Source: Nymphalis io (lineage: Eukaryota > Arthropoda > Insecta > Lepidoptera > Nymphalidae). From it: 64,000 nucleotides of DNA. The DNA lies in contig NC_065904.1 in NCBI RefSeq assembly GCF_905147045.1, forward strand, positions 4,650,001 through 4,714,000, written 5' to 3'. Shown here in pieces: positions 47,636-61,881 of the stretch. The first letter of the stretch is position 1, and the number at the start of each line of letters is the position of its first letter. The translations under genes and the position numbers were made by a program. The notes under the pieces are model-generated. The model had not been told where the DNA came from. It searched no databases and worked only from the letters and a program-made list of their open reading frames with translations.

Positions 47636-48034
47636 GTAATCTAGGCTATAAATAAATAATTCCTTAAAACTTGCGCTATCAAATAATTAGAGGACTTTTG
47701 AATATACGTGTGGCTCGTGAAATACTACATACTTAGGACAACTTTCATATGAATAATTTGTCAAATTAGACCAGCTTGACAACAACTGGCTTCCTACGAG
47801 AGGGATGATGATTTAAGAACTGTAATGTTAAAACCTAAACGTGGTCGACCGGAAGCAACCTTTTAATGTTTCAACGGAAGCGTAAAAAAACACGGAACTC
47901 ATTTGCAATGAACCACAACAAACAACGTCTGACCAGTATCCATGTATATTGTCTCTACTTTACCGAGACTTTTAATTATCGTCAATAAACTGAGTCAAGA
48001 CTCAAAAACTCTTATGGTCAGCCATTTTTATTTT

Positions 48035-48084
48035 ACTGGTGGTAGGGCTTTGTGCAAGCCCGTCTGGGTAATTAAAAAAAAAAA
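48035..48084 (+). repeat. Family A head joined directly to poly-A
   Basis: ACTGGTGGTAGGGCTTTGTG CAAGCCCGTCTGGGTA is followed at once by ATT and an A run; about 240 bp of the element body is missing. Confidence 0.85.
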
Positions 48085-49416
48085 TTACAAATTGAAATAT
48101 TAAAATTAATATGTCTAATGGTGAAAGTTGCCATACTTATAGGTAACCACGACATCGATATTAGTTTTTATTTATTTATATTACTTTGTTCTTTCATTGT
48201 CTAGGTTTGAATCGAGATTTGAAGCCAGCACAGAACCAAATTAGAGCCATACATTCAGTTACAAATTAATGAAATTTTTAACACATTTTCGTACTTATAG
48301 TTTTCGATTAGCTTAAAATTATCAAAATTATCAATAAAATATATAGTGTTTAATGTCAAACCCATATTGATTTCCAAGTCAAATAGTTCGATTTGTTTAA
48401 CCGTTGAAATGTTAGAACGATCGATTTTTTCTTACAGCGGCTTAATTGGGTCGTAAATCGATAGCAGCCGTTACTGAAATTAATTTAAGTGCCAATTTGA
48501 AATTGATTGAAATGGGGGATGTTATGGAGCGTGTCACTGGTTTTGTAGACGACCGTTTTTATTGTTATTTGACAATAACGTGAAATATGGAACGAATTAA
48601 ATTAGAAGAATGATGTATTTTTTATTTATTATCACAATATTTATAAGTAAAATTCAATTTGAAAATACATATTCGATAATTGTAATGAAACCTCCATTAC
48701 AATTATAGGATAAGGTGTTTAAACGATTTCTACAGCCAAAAGTATAGAACTACATAGTCTTAATAGTATATTGGAATGATCGTTAAATGTTATCAGAATC
48801 ATATATAATTAGTCAATTAAATAAAATATGCATAATACATCTCAGCACTGTCCCAAAAGGAACTGATGCTCTAATATTTTATACTTGATTAAGAACCTGT
48901 TCTCTGTTCTGTTTTATTTTTTGTTTTGAATTTTGAATTCAAAATAAAACTAGTATCTACTCTTACATCAATATGTATCAAACGTTATAAGTCTCACGTA
49001 AATGTACGACTCATATCAATCAACTAAACGAAATCCTCAAATTATCAATCAGCTGAAACAACCTGGTCCGTATAAACAACTGAGGCTACATATAGCCCAC
49101 ACAAAGATATCAAACTTCTATCGTACTAAAATAAGCAATAAATCACAATATTAGAACATTTTTAGCACCGAACCTGATGTACTAAATAAAAGTTTAATAG
49201 TGCGTGGCAAATTAAGCTATAGGAGCGGTCCAAAATTTCCATTAGCCCACGGTTTCGACACCATCGATTAGTCGCTAGTGAGTTATGGTGTAGAGGTCGT
49301 CATATGATGTCATCTGGGCCGGCAGTCAATTGACGCTGCAACGCGACGTTACTTACGCAACTGTATTAATAAATTTACCAGTTAAAATAACTTTCGGTTC
49401 GTATAATGTTAAGTTT

Positions 49417-49466
49417 TTTTTTTATTAATAGTAGGAGGGAAACGAGCAAATAGGCCTTGATGGTTA
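49417..49466 (-). repeat. Family A fragment, old
   Basis: Poly-T, then ATAGTAGGAGGGAAACGAGC and AAATAGGCCTTGATGG, the decayed 3' end of the family. Confidence 0.6.
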
Positions 49467-52400
49467 TTATTCGATTTCTCCGTAGACAATGGTAGAACTT
49501 ATAATGTGTTGCTACCTATGCCTTGGAAGTGAGCTGAACGGAAGCGTGGTATGGGAAACTGAATCTTTGTCGGATACTGATAAAAAATTTATTTACACTT
49601 GGGTTCAGTACTTATCCTTTTCCTATCAGACATCTTGGACATTCCATCTATTCGAACGAAGTATTTTGCTTCCTCATTTCTCATACGTTCAGCCAAGATG
49701 AGGAATGTCCTTCCGGCGTTTGAGTTTCCTGAGTATTAAAATCCGGGTATATTCAAGGCATAAGTGAATTAAGGCAAGCGCGTTCTATCTTTAAGCTACA
49801 TCATTACATTCCAGCAGATATGATTGTGTTCAAGCGTAAGCAATATGTATAGTACAAAAAAGTTGAGCACATAATTATAACTGATAGCCTAGCCGTCTCA
49901 TGATAAAGAGAAGATTCTAAGCTTATATATTCTAAGCTATACACAGGATTATATCACAAGTCTATAGTTGTTATTGTTATAAAAATATTTATATATATTC
50001 TTAACACTGTTGTATATATCAGAAGTAAAATAAATATTTAAATAGTTATTATTTGTAAATAAAACAACGAGGTCGAGCTTTAAAAATAAAAAAGAAAGCT
50101 TGATAACATCAGAAGTCACTATTCACATATTAGTTTTAGTGTGACCGAGTGAACTTTAAATCACACACATTATTATTATCTACTTGTAAATTTCAAACAG
50201 AAACCACGACTAAGATAACGTAATCTTAACCAAGTTTCAATATATCCGATAATCGAGTCTAAGCATATTATTAAAGTTTTAGACCAAATGAATACCTACG
50301 TATGCATCATTTAGTACTAATACCATAAATATAAAATGAAAAATAAAGTTTTTTTTCGGTCTACATATGTGGAACGTTTATATTGAAGGGCAAACACAAA
50401 AAGAAAAGCGTTTTTTTTTTCTTTTGGACCTTAACTGGCCTACGCAGAATAAGTCAACAGTTTCATCACAATCGGATGATTGGTTTAGCAACGCATAGAG
50501 GACAAACATATAAAGATTCCTTTTTATTAAAAAAAAGAAAAATGGTACATATAGATGTATATGTAGAGGCTATCAGATTGATACTTGTTTAATTCTCTCT
50601 AGACTATAATCTAATAGTGAAAAGAATCAAAAGTTTCAACAAAATGCCTTGTTTTTTCAGGCATTATTAATATTCATAGTTTCCTCTCCTATTAAATGTT
50701 AGATTATTCTAACGGGCCAGTCAGTTCATGCAACTAGCAGCTTTGACATCACTAGCTACCTAGCATACCATCTAGCTATTTTCATATTCAAAGTTCACGC
50801 AAAAAGCGCGTGTGAATATCATACAAATTGTAAATGCATACTTACACGTTACACGTAACGTTTGCTTTAAAGAAAAATGTATATGGGAAAAAAGGTTGAA
50901 ATGTTTTCAAAAACGACCTTCACGTTGGACATTTCTAATTTTTTATTAACACAAATACTTCGCGTTTTAAAACTCGAAACGTGGTGAATACGTCAATTGA
51001 TTAATCAGATACAATTGTTGCGTGACAGATCTATACAATGACAATATATTTACATAGATGAAATAATGTATAGATGAAATAGCAACGTCCTCTCGCTTTT
51101 ACATATGTACGTTACAAATACTTTCTTACATTGAATAACATAATCATGTAATATGACGTTAAATAATTACACAATAATCTTACTATGAAATGAACCGTAA
51201 GTTTTCATAATATTATTATGTTGCTATTCCGGGTTGACTTACGTCGAAGAATACATCGCGGTGTGCTGGCAAATTTTCGGGAACACTATGGTTACCATCA
51301 ACAAGGAACTCACGCTTCGAAATATATTCTAATAACAATATTAATAGTAAATAAAATAGTTAAATCTAGCTTATTGACGTATTTGCACGATATACTAGTA
51401 AAAAAAAAAAGAAAGAAACATTATTGTAAATGAGGTTTAAAGGGAACTTTTATATGGAGTTAGTTTTTTTAAACATTTTTATTTTAAAAGAAAAAAGTTT
51501 TAAGTAGTCATCATATCATCAAGGTTCATCCATATTTTGCATTAAAGTAAACATTTTATCTTATAAAAAAAATTAAAGTTTTAACCTAATGAAGTATCAG
51601 CAGTGCTCTTCTGTAAGAACTCACTTCATATTTTATTTTTGAAATGTTAAAACCGACATAAGGTGATACGCTATTTTGATGCGTGTATTCTTTTTAATAT
51701 TATAATAATTATAGTCAATGTCGCATATCACTTTCTGACATCCACGAATGTGTTCTGAATTGAGTTTCGGGTTTGCTCTTATAGAAAAAGCTTTACTGTT
51801 CAAACACATACGACACAAGCATTATAAAATTTATTTACATTAAGGACTAGTAAATAGAAATCAAACTTAAAAATAGCTACTATACAAATCATGAACACGT
51901 TGTATTGTGAAAGAATGCTAGCAACATTTTCCCGTTGAATCGTAATTTCGATTCTCTGGACAAAAAATGACCCAGCCCTGTCATCAGTGGAGGCAATAAG
52001 AATAAGTGTTACACGTTTAATAAAGATTTTTCACTATAATTCCAAGGTCCAACTGTTTCAAGTCATTGTAATGAATAATGAAAGAAAACAGCACGCATAC
52101 CCGATAATTTTCATAGCACTTACTTGGTTGAGTTTTAATACATTCTTATTGAATTCATAATAAATATTAATAGACTTTAATGTTTATTGAAAGACTTTTT
52201 GTTTAAAACGAAGTATAAATAAATGGGAAGGAACATATTACACGTATATTTTATAGCACTAAATTGAATTTTGCAGCTTCCTCATATTCCATTTATTAAT
52301 GTGTTGTAAATACGTGAATTGAATTAAACTTGATCGTGAATTTATTTCCGTATGCCTTATCTTTGAAGGTTTGTAAGGATGTACGCGAATACCCTTCAAT

Positions 52401-52539
52401 ATTCCTAAAAAAATGTATGTAAATGAATACGAATTTAATTAGCTATTAAACGCAACTTTTGCCTATTCAGATATAAAATTATTGAAATTTATTCAATTAA
52501 AAAATATAACCCTCTTAGGAAAGGTAGGCAACCTTACCT

Positions 52540-52650
52540 TAGGAACGTGAGATCATTCACCTCAGACTAAATGAGTTATTCGATGGTAAGTTTTCACCGC
52601 GCTCATAGTTATTGGCAATACAAGAAGCTTGACTAACATTCTTACTTAGA
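52540..52650 (-). repeat. Family A fragment, very old
   Basis: GATGGTAAGTTTTCACCGCG with CTCATAGTTATTGGCAATAC resembles the 3' third of family A. Confidence 0.45.
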
Positions 52651-52797
52651 TGTAAACAAAGCGAAACATGGCAATGCGAGGCCGGTATTGATGGTAGAAA
52701 ACTGACTAATCCATATAACCACTAACTGACTATCCAGGCCCTCGCCTGGGTATTAACGATGAACAATACCCTAAGGCAGTTAAAGCACCTTTATTGT

Positions 52798-53055
52798 ATT
52801 ACTAGTAGCCCGCCCGACTTCGTTCGTGTTGAACAATTATTATCTATCTTAATAAATATTTTAAAGAAAAATTTTTGATACCTTGGGCTACATTTACATA
52901 CAAATCTAAACACAAATCTCTAATTATTTTGAAAATAAACTGCAGCATATGTCCGGTGAAAGATTTTTTAAAATCGATTTAGTAGTTGTTGAATTCATCC
53001 ATACAAACAAACATACAAAAATCAAATGTTGTCTCTTTTAATAGTATAGAAGTAG
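52798..53055 (+). repeat. Old dispersed repeat
   Basis: Starts ACTAGTAGCCCGCCCGACTT and contains AAATCGATTTAGTAGTTGTT and ACAAACAAACATACAAAAAT; the text is typical of a non-coding repeat common in insects. Confidence 0.55.
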
Positions 53056-53434
53056 ATATATTCAATAACGACGTACCTCATAACAAAATATACAAATTGC
53101 CTTTTTTAATATTAAGAATGAATAAATACATTTTACTAAAACGATTTAAAGCACAATCGAAGTGAAAAAATAAATTTCATTTCACACTTACAAATCTGTT
53201 ACATTATCTGAGATTACGTAAGTCTCTAGGGCACTCGCTTCTGTTCCATTTACGTTTATATCTCTATAAACACAATGTACAAATGCATTATTAAGTGGTA
53301 AATTGAAATAGGTTGAATTTACCATCAAATAAAAAGAATACGAGTATTACATGAAGTTCATTCGTAATGAAGACTACCCAGAGCACATACGCACACAGAC
53401 TTATTTGAGTAGTGAGTTTAGTCAGACTGTCTGG

Positions 53435-53635
53435 CAACCAACTGACGGTAAGGACCAACCGCCAATAAACATTGGTACCGTAAGAAATATTAACCATCCC
53501 TGATATCGTTAACGCGCCACCAAATTTGAGAACTGAGATGTTATGTCCCTTGTGTGTGCCTATCGTAACACTGACTCACGTACTGATAAGTGGGTACTAC
53601 CTACACAGGTATACTTGCACACAACCCTACCAAAG
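53435..53635 (-). repeat. Family A, old diverged copy, reverse
   Basis: AACATTGGTACCGTAAGAAA, AACGCGCCACCAAATTTGAG, ATGTTATGTCCCTTGTG and CTTGCACACAACCCTACCA in order. Confidence 0.75.
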
Positions 53636-55002
53636 TTAATTAGCTTTGTCCTTAAATGCCTTTTTAAGTATTTATTAAACTTTTTGAATTAGCGAATGTT
53701 ATAAGCATTAGTAGAAGCTTGATACAATCTTTGTAATAGTTGTCACGGCATTCATCTATTAGGCTCAAAAGCATATCAGATTAGAAACTGTAATTATACA
53801 TCGTCGTTAATACATGAGGTTAAACGTATTAGTTAAGCCCATGTATTTAATAAATGTACACGGTTTTTCGAAAATAACCCTGAGGTACAAGTGACGACAG
53901 TTTTTGCTCGTAATAGATCGTGAATTCCTCGGCGATATAGGAGCCGAGTGGCGTGGTGGACAAAACATGATGAACCGTCCTAAATTTCTATTTAAAATCG
54001 TGATAGGCATTGAAGAAAAAAACTTCCATCGAATGTGTACCTATCGCTTGAAACTCTGATACATGTATACGAATCGTCTCAAAACCTTCTCTTTGAACAA
54101 ATATGTCTCAGGACTCTGCCCAGCAGTGGTATGTTTTGTTAGCGAAATAATTACGTCTGCAATAATGCTCTGAATACACTTTTCGCTCAAATATAAAAAA
54201 AAACCTCTGAGTTTATCAGCTAAATAACAATTTTATAAATTACTTACATTTAAATATTACCGACCTTGTCGAGATATAGGATAAAATATACATAGAATAG
54301 GTATAATGATGCTTTAAACCCTAGTAAAAAATAAAAATAAACTAACTACAATGTCGACAAAAGCGACTTATTAGCAGCACAAAATGTAAGTGATAATTTA
54401 ATTAAGTCACTACTCAAGAATTGTGTGGGAAAATTTAAACAAACCAACAAAGCAGGTATTTACTAATAATAAAATATTTTATATTCTTTCTAGGTATTAC
54501 TCGGGTGGATTAACAATGTACAAATGAAAATTAAGGACAATATGACTAAATATAAAACTGAAAGAATAATAAGACACGATGGTACACAATACATCAGTGA
54601 TAGTCAAAGAGGAAATAAATATTTATATTCAAGAGATGGTTTTTGTGTACGTAAACGTGACGTCGATATTACGTCATTGGTTTCGAGTGCAGAGTTAATT
54701 CATCTGAGTGTTAGTTATCCAGCTTCTTTTAATGGTGTAAAAGATTGTTCGTGAAAGATCTTTTAAGGAATAAGCCTGATCTGTGCACATTTTTTTACTG
54801 TTATAATCTCGTGTGATGCCTGCCTAGTTGGTCTGGTGGCTAGCTTATTACACGAATAAAATCGGTCGCCATGGGAAGGGCCATTCATGCGGTATATCGA
54901 CAAGATTCCGTAACGTCTCCGATCTGTACTTAAGACGACCGTCGCAATGGTTTTAGTAGGTAAGAATCCCACATACACGAGTTTCCTTCCCCAGGGGCCC
55001 GG

Positions 55003-55021
55003 GGAACTTTCTGAAAGTTCC
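55003..55021. repeat. Perfect 9-bp palindrome
   Basis: GGAACTTTC T GAAAGTTCC, inside a partly GC-rich stretch next to a family C remnant. Confidence 0.85.
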
Positions 55022-55059
55022 AGTGCGTAAAAAAAAGCTTAGATGCCTGTAGATGTGAG

Positions 55060-55290
55060 TTCATGGTTTTAAGCCCTGGGACGGACCAATAAAAAGCTAT
55101 TGAGTGTTTTGGTGACGAAATTCTCATTAGCAGTACGAAGTTTGAAAGTCGGCAATATTAACACTCCGTGAAAGTACGTAATGCCGTTGGTCCTGCGTCT
55201 GAACTCGTTCCGGTCGTGTTGGATTTCCGTCCCATCGGATTATGAGAGTTGAATAGCGAGTGCAAAATCTACATACAAATGATCCATCTC
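55060..55290 (+). repeat. Family C SINE, diverged copy
   Basis: GGACCAATAAAAAGCTATTG, GAAATTCTCATTAGCAG and TTCCGGTCGTGTTGGATTTC follow the family C order. A related head (CCTAGTTGGTCTGGTGGCTA) at about 54822 may belong to a second, broken copy. Confidence 0.75.
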
Positions 55291-58200
55291 TATACAATAT
55301 ACAGACAAGAAATATATCATTAAATGTACCATACATAAACTACTTATATGGTATAAAGTTCCATGTATATTAGATTCGTTATTTTGGAGTGACATTGTAT
55401 CAAACAAATCCTTTTTTATTAGTAATCATCATCATCGTGATAAATATTCTTCACTAAAAATAATATTTATTATGACACAGCGAGCGTATTTTCACACGAA
55501 CATTATTTGAAACAATAGATGTTGTAGATCATTATCCTATCCATTATCTGCTTAAATGACATAATTTTGAACAAGTTTTTCTTTACAGACATTAATTGCG
55601 TGAAAAACATTAAGTTAATAATCATATAATTTTTTTTTTATACAATAACAGCTTTTATTTTATGTTAATATAATGATACAAATAATAGTGACAGATATAT
55701 ATTATGTTTTTTATTTCAATAAAAACAAAGTGTATAACGTCGAAAATATTTCGCGCCAAGCTAAAAATATACGTATATAAATAATTACAGTCGAAGCTTT
55801 ACTCTTGTCAAAATGACTTTTGACCTAAAACATAGATTGAGTTTTGGTTACTTTTATTTATGTAACGTTTGTGATATTAAATGTATCACTGTACAAGCTT
55901 CATGCGGTCATGTTATACCCATTTCCTAGATGACATGCTTACATAAATGAAAATGGCACAACCACTAACCTTTCTCATAAATCAAATTAAAGTATTTTTG
56001 ACTGTTTCCAGACAAAATTATTTTATCCGTACGTAGCATGGCATTCGGAATTTAACTTGTAATATAATATATACAAAATACGATAGCATTACCGAACCCC
56101 TATCGATTTCATGCTTCAAGAATTGACATCAACTCAGGATAGATTCGATTTATTCTCGACTGGTAAAGAATCCACAGTAATAGGGTTCAAATAGAAATGT
56201 CGTAACACCCGAACTGGCTTCCTTGTAAGGAATCGACAACGACGCTTATTCAGTTTCAAGTGACGAAATTATTGACTATTTATTGCAGGAAATGTTTTGA
56301 TGTTTTGGGTTTTATATACAATCCTTGAAGTTGGTCAAAAAAATTATAAAACAATTGAAATTTCCATTAGCAGCAACCTTTGTGTATTTGATTTATACAT
56401 ATAGTTAAGGTATTGTTTGTTTTAACGCGCTCATTGACAATGTTAGGAATACCAAAGGCGGTGGTGACAAAGTACCACCAAGTGGTCATCGTCATTCTTC
56501 AAACATCTTTAAAATATTAAGCGTAATATATAGATGACAAAAAGTTATACAAGTTTATCCTTATACTGAAGTTTGTTCTTAAAGGCCCCTTGTTGGTAAA
56601 AAAAAAAAACAAAATTTAATTCGCATTCTTATTTGCTAACTTCAAAGGAGATTTCCGACACATACTCAGAAAAAGGCACCCCTAGTAAAGAAGGGATTTG
56701 TTAAAATTGGATAATGCTTTTTTTCTACTACACGAAGGATATTATTAACATATAAATGCATGAAAAGTTTAAAAAAGTTCGCATATTGTCACACTCAGAC
56801 ATTTAACGGTTACTTAGGTTATATATATAATAAATAAGGAGGCGTCTTTTTTGTAAATCTAAATTATTGAAAAAAATTACAGAGGCAATATACACATAAC
56901 TTATACCAGAAGATGCAACGCGTTTCGGATAAGGGTTTAGTATATAATATTATTATATAAATATATGCGAATTGAGTTTCATTCGCTTTAAATTCCGACA
57001 ATTTACGTGAAAAGCATGAGTTTTATATTCTTGTGTCAAAGATAATGATAAATAACGAAATGTTTTGTTAACGTATAACGTTAACTGTCGTAGTCATCAT
57101 CTTACCTATCTCTGGAATTACCTTTTTTATACTAGCTACCTATCCCGGCTTCGCACACGTAGAATAAGGGTATTGAATCAAATGAAAATAAATAAAATCT
57201 TAAGCTTATTACATTATATTGCTTAGACATTAGCTTTAAATAATCAAATTATATTGATTGCAAGAACGTTATTTTAAATTTCCCAAGCCTATTCTCTTAG
57301 ATAACAAAATGAATAGTCATATAAACAAATGTGATTTTCTTGTTAGACACGAACTTATATATAGATGTATAATAATAATGTCTACATAAATCACAATTAT
57401 TATCAAACGTTAAAAAACATGAATTACATTATTTTATATGCTTTATTACGATTAACTCTTAAGTGAAGTGAAACAGTTGCGTGTTTAGTTTTTGTCAACA
57501 TATACTAGAATAATAACAAATAAACATTCAAACATAGAGAAATGTTTCCCTTCACTGAGTAGCAGACTTCGCGACAATGTACCCCTTGAAGTCACTTACA
57601 GGAAAACTACAAAGGTGTTGGAGTATACAGTCGGCGACGCGTAAATATATCACGTTAGCATTTAATGTAATACGAGCAAGGACTATAAGACGACGATAAT
57701 GAGTATGAAGCGAACGGTTCACTGTACATGTCAAAGGTTTTGTTTTGGAGTTGTTTCTGTGTTAGTCTGCACCCCTTTGCACTGAGTGCGTAGTTCGGAG
57801 TCTAGTGCTAAGTGCGACGCTGACTACGTACTCATAAATGCCTTGGCAGTTTTCATAGACTTTCTCTCCTTTTACACTATAGTGATATGTCAATATTCGC
57901 TTTTTAAAAAAGTCAAACATACCTCAACGTTAAGTTTCTAAATTTACCTTTTGTCACTAGCGTTACTGTATATAGGGGGGGAGGCATGTTATTATATTTA
58001 ACAATGAATTGAAAATTACAATTTATATTATCGAATTTTTAGGTTGTTAGATGGCTTATAAATCTGCAAATCCCGAAGTCTTATCGAATATTGATCAGAA
58101 AGAAATGATCATACATTCATTTTCGAGTAACTATACATATATATATATATATAAGTTTTTTTAATTAAATAAAAAAATATACGTACATGATATTTAATAG

Positions 58201-60560
58201 TACCAATAGTTGCAGACGGTATACGATTCGAAGCGCATACTTAAGAGTTTTAATGCATAATGATCGTCCATTTATTCAAGCATATCATTCGACTTGTCTG
58301 GGTATGTGCGTATCTACAGTAAACATCAATTATTTCATGTCTCAAAACTATGCAATTGAATTCAATGTTTATATAAAATTTTATTGAAATTCAAATGTTA
58401 CATTATATATTAGTATGGGTCAAACCTTGTATAATATAAATAGAATGTTAAAGTAGTGACAAAACTATAATTACTTAATTTTATTTATTTCAATATATAG
58501 TTATATACATACAGATTCAAAAAAAAGTTTTGCATATTATTTGCATATATTAGATTATTGTATGCAGATTGCTACAGAACGATACTTACATATTTAAATA
58601 TTTTCTATATTGTCAATGTTTGTGTACGACTTATCGCTATAAGATATTTCTCCAAGAAACCTTAGAGTGGGAGTAATATGAATTTATAATTACAGTGGTT
58701 TAAGTTCAGAACAAATTATTATTTATCTGATATTTACAGTTAAATAAAAAAAACGAAAAACTTTTGATAGTGTAATATAATTATATTCCCAAATTAAGCA
58801 TATTGAAAGAAAATGAGCCGTAACTCGAGGTGTTTACTAATAAGCTGAAGAGATAGACAATACTGGTAGTATTATCTATGTATAGTATCTTACTGTAAAT
58901 ATTTGTATGGTTTTCAATGTCATTTATAAAACAAAGCTCACTGTCAAACGTAACAGTGCACAACAGTATACCTAACATTTACTTATAATTATAATAATCA
59001 TATCTATAACATGTATTACACAAACATTTAAACCGAGGATGATTTTATCAATTAAAAATATAATTTCCATTTTAAAGTGCTTTAAGCATTCGAGTTGCCT
59101 TAAGTTTTACTGAATTATGATCGTGAGCTTAGTAAGGCATGGCATAGGGCTCGTCTGGGTATGTATAGTCGACTTCAATTATTTCTTCTGACAGATATTT
59201 GTTCATTCATACATGGATAAAATTATGATATTATAGTATGAAATATGTTATTGAAGCTCACTGTACAATCTGAGATTTTGTTGTAGCATTGCATAGTCGA
59301 GGCGACAGTGCATGACGACATTGCGTGCCTTTATGGCAACCTAACGTTTTCTACCTAGTATCAAGTTAGGCTTAGTCTATAGCCCAGGTAGTTTATCTCA
59401 AAATTTGCATACACACTCACGTTAATATACCTAAACTTCGTTTAATTGACAGCCCATGACGGAATTGCGTGAAACATCTATTCTTCCGTCCCGAGTTATT
59501 TTCAACCATTGAACGGTTGAACACGTATTAATTTTTTGTAACACTTTTATGGTTAAATGCATTTCAGTTAATTTTTTTTTTCGATTATATACTTTATGTC
59601 GACTTAAAAGTAAAAACAGAAAATGTAAGTTTCCGTGCTGTCGTTCATCATCAAATATACCGGTATAGTTTTTTTTGTGTATAATGTATATAAACAATAT
59701 TATATTATAAAAAAATAGCAAATAACTACCAATAATAATTGTATTACTCACTCTGCCAACTTTCTTCTAACATAATATTTAATTTTGTTTTCAAGAAACA
59801 TAAAAATAAGTAATTGGTTCAATTAGTTGTATGTGTTTAATTCACAAACATAATAGTATGATATAACTTTGTAAATTGCGCTCACATCGTTGATAATGTC
59901 AAGTTCAAAAGATTAAAGAAAATAGCTATTAAAATGTACATTGACCTCTGATAATATCCTATTGTTACATTCTTACTGACAATTTATTCTTTAAAAACTA
60001 ATTACAGTAAAGAAAAAATATATAATTCGATTAATTTACTTATTGTATAACTAAAATGACTTAAAAAATATAGAATATGGAAACATGTATTTAAAATTGA
60101 ATGAAACAAAAATTGTTATGACAATCACCATTATAGTATAGTAGTTGCTAAGGATATGAGTAAGATGGCTACAAAATTTTTAAATTACATCTCTCGGATT
60201 GAGTCTCGGTTCGGCCCCCAGGCGTTTGCTTCCCTTCTAATAATGTACGATGAAATAGGAGACTTCTCAGTGCGTGAATTTTATTAGGGGCACGAATCAA
60301 TAGACGACCAAATGTACCCCAAAATTATTATAGAAACAATAAATTTTTATTAATGTGACGTATGATATTGTATGATAAATTGGTTTAAATTGATACATTA
60401 CCATTACTTTCGTCTGGTTTGGTTAAAAAACATTAATCATTTTAAATAACTGTACAAATGAAAGACGATATCAAATTTTACGTACCGTTGATTTTTGCAT
60501 AAATTTCAGCATAGATATTCGTTTTCAAATAACACAACACAGTAAAATCCGAATTTTTGT

Positions 60561-60620
60561 GGTATAAAATGTCTGCGACACTTGAATCGGCGTTCGGTGT
60601 GAGCCGCGGTAAAACAGAAA
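60561..60620 (+). promoter_or_regulatory. Possible TATA-type promoter
   Basis: GGTATAAAATG is followed after about 30 bp by a GC-richer stretch (TCGGCGTTCGGTGTGAGCCG) and a possible donor GCG|GTAAAAC. No downstream open reading frame found. Weak. Confidence 0.25.
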
Positions 60621-61532
60621 CGGTCCGACGCGATTGAAGCGAGGAAGGCGACTGCACTCCGATGACAATCTGAGCCCCCCGCTCCTCGTACGCACTCCTC
60701 TTTCCCCAGAGATCAGCTGAGTTCTAATTATTACTATTAATACTCACATAATATAATATCATAGTCATCATTATAATGGATTAACATCGACAAATTTGTA
60801 ACACTTAATACACTTCCAAGGATTTAGTACTTATTTTAGTATGTTTTCAATTACTTAATTGAAACAAAACGGAAAAGTAAAATGTTATTATGCCTATTGT
60901 TTTTTTTTCCAGTTATATCGTAAATTAGGCGTTATTCTAGAAACTCTAAGTATCGGATGAAAGAATATTGACAGATTATGTGTTATGTATTTAGTAAGAT
61001 ACATATGAATATATAAATTTAAATTTGCTTAGAATCTTAATATTTCAAGAGAAAATTTACATCTTTCTGAAGCGGCACACGATTGCATTGTTTTAATGAT
61101 AGCTAGATGTCAAAGTATTTTTATTTCTGGTCATAAATCTCTCTGGGTATTCTTGTACTATCACCACAGGCATATTTAGTGGGTTATTCTTTTAATACAA
61201 TCAATCACTGTCTCGCAATAAAGACTCGTCCCTTCCAATATAAAACCATTTGACTGCTAATACTTTTGTTCTATTTCTAGAAATCAAGGTTAAACATAGT
61301 TAATAGTGCACGCCTTAGAATATAATGCTACCTATTCCGCAGAATCTATCTATCTATCTTGGTATTTTATGATAATTTATTTCCAATATGTTAGCTATAC
61401 AGTTTTGTAAAAGACACAATTTGTAAAGGAGCAGACTCCGGAGCTGGTTAATAAATTAAAAAGAAACATCTATGGAATGTAATAATTCATTAGTGGCCGA
61501 AATGAAACTCGATTCGTAAAGTACATCTTAAG

Positions 61533-61616
61533 ATGTTTTCGAAGAGGAAGCGACGATCCAAGACTGTCACGCGAACAAGCGTGGCCAGCCGAAGAAACGG
61601 CTTCTTCAAACAATAG
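61533..61616 (+). CDS. Unrecognised 27-codon basic small ORF (doubtful)
   Basis: ATG to TAG, product rich in Lys/Arg (MFSKRKRRSKTV then TRTSVASRRNGFF). It lies in a GC-richer island. The opposite strand is also open across the whole stretch. No family recognised, no splice signals seen; could equally be a remnant of a repeat or an exon of something else. Confidence 0.2.
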   Translation: MFSKRKRRSKTVTRTSVASRRNGFFKQ

Positions 61617-61822
61617 TCAATCAAATAAATCTAAGTTTGTTTATTAAACTATTTGATTTAAAGATAGATTACGAAAAAGTTCGTCTCGCCCAGCAAATGT
61701 TATCGTTATATTTATTAAAAATATTATCCTCATTTAAAATAACATCTACATTTACTTAACCACAATGATCAGTTTAACTTATTAATAAGGTATTTAAATA
61801 AAGATTCTTGTGTCGTAGATAG

Positions 61823-61881
61823 GTGACCGCTTACCATCAGGTGGCCCATATGCTCGTCCGCCTACCTATTCTATATAAAAA
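61823..61881 (+). repeat. Family A 3' end fragment
   Basis: GACCGCTTACCATCAGGTGG, CCCATATGCTCGTCCGCCTA, CCTATTCTATATAAAAAAA: only the last 60 bp, extreme 5' truncation. Confidence 0.85.
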
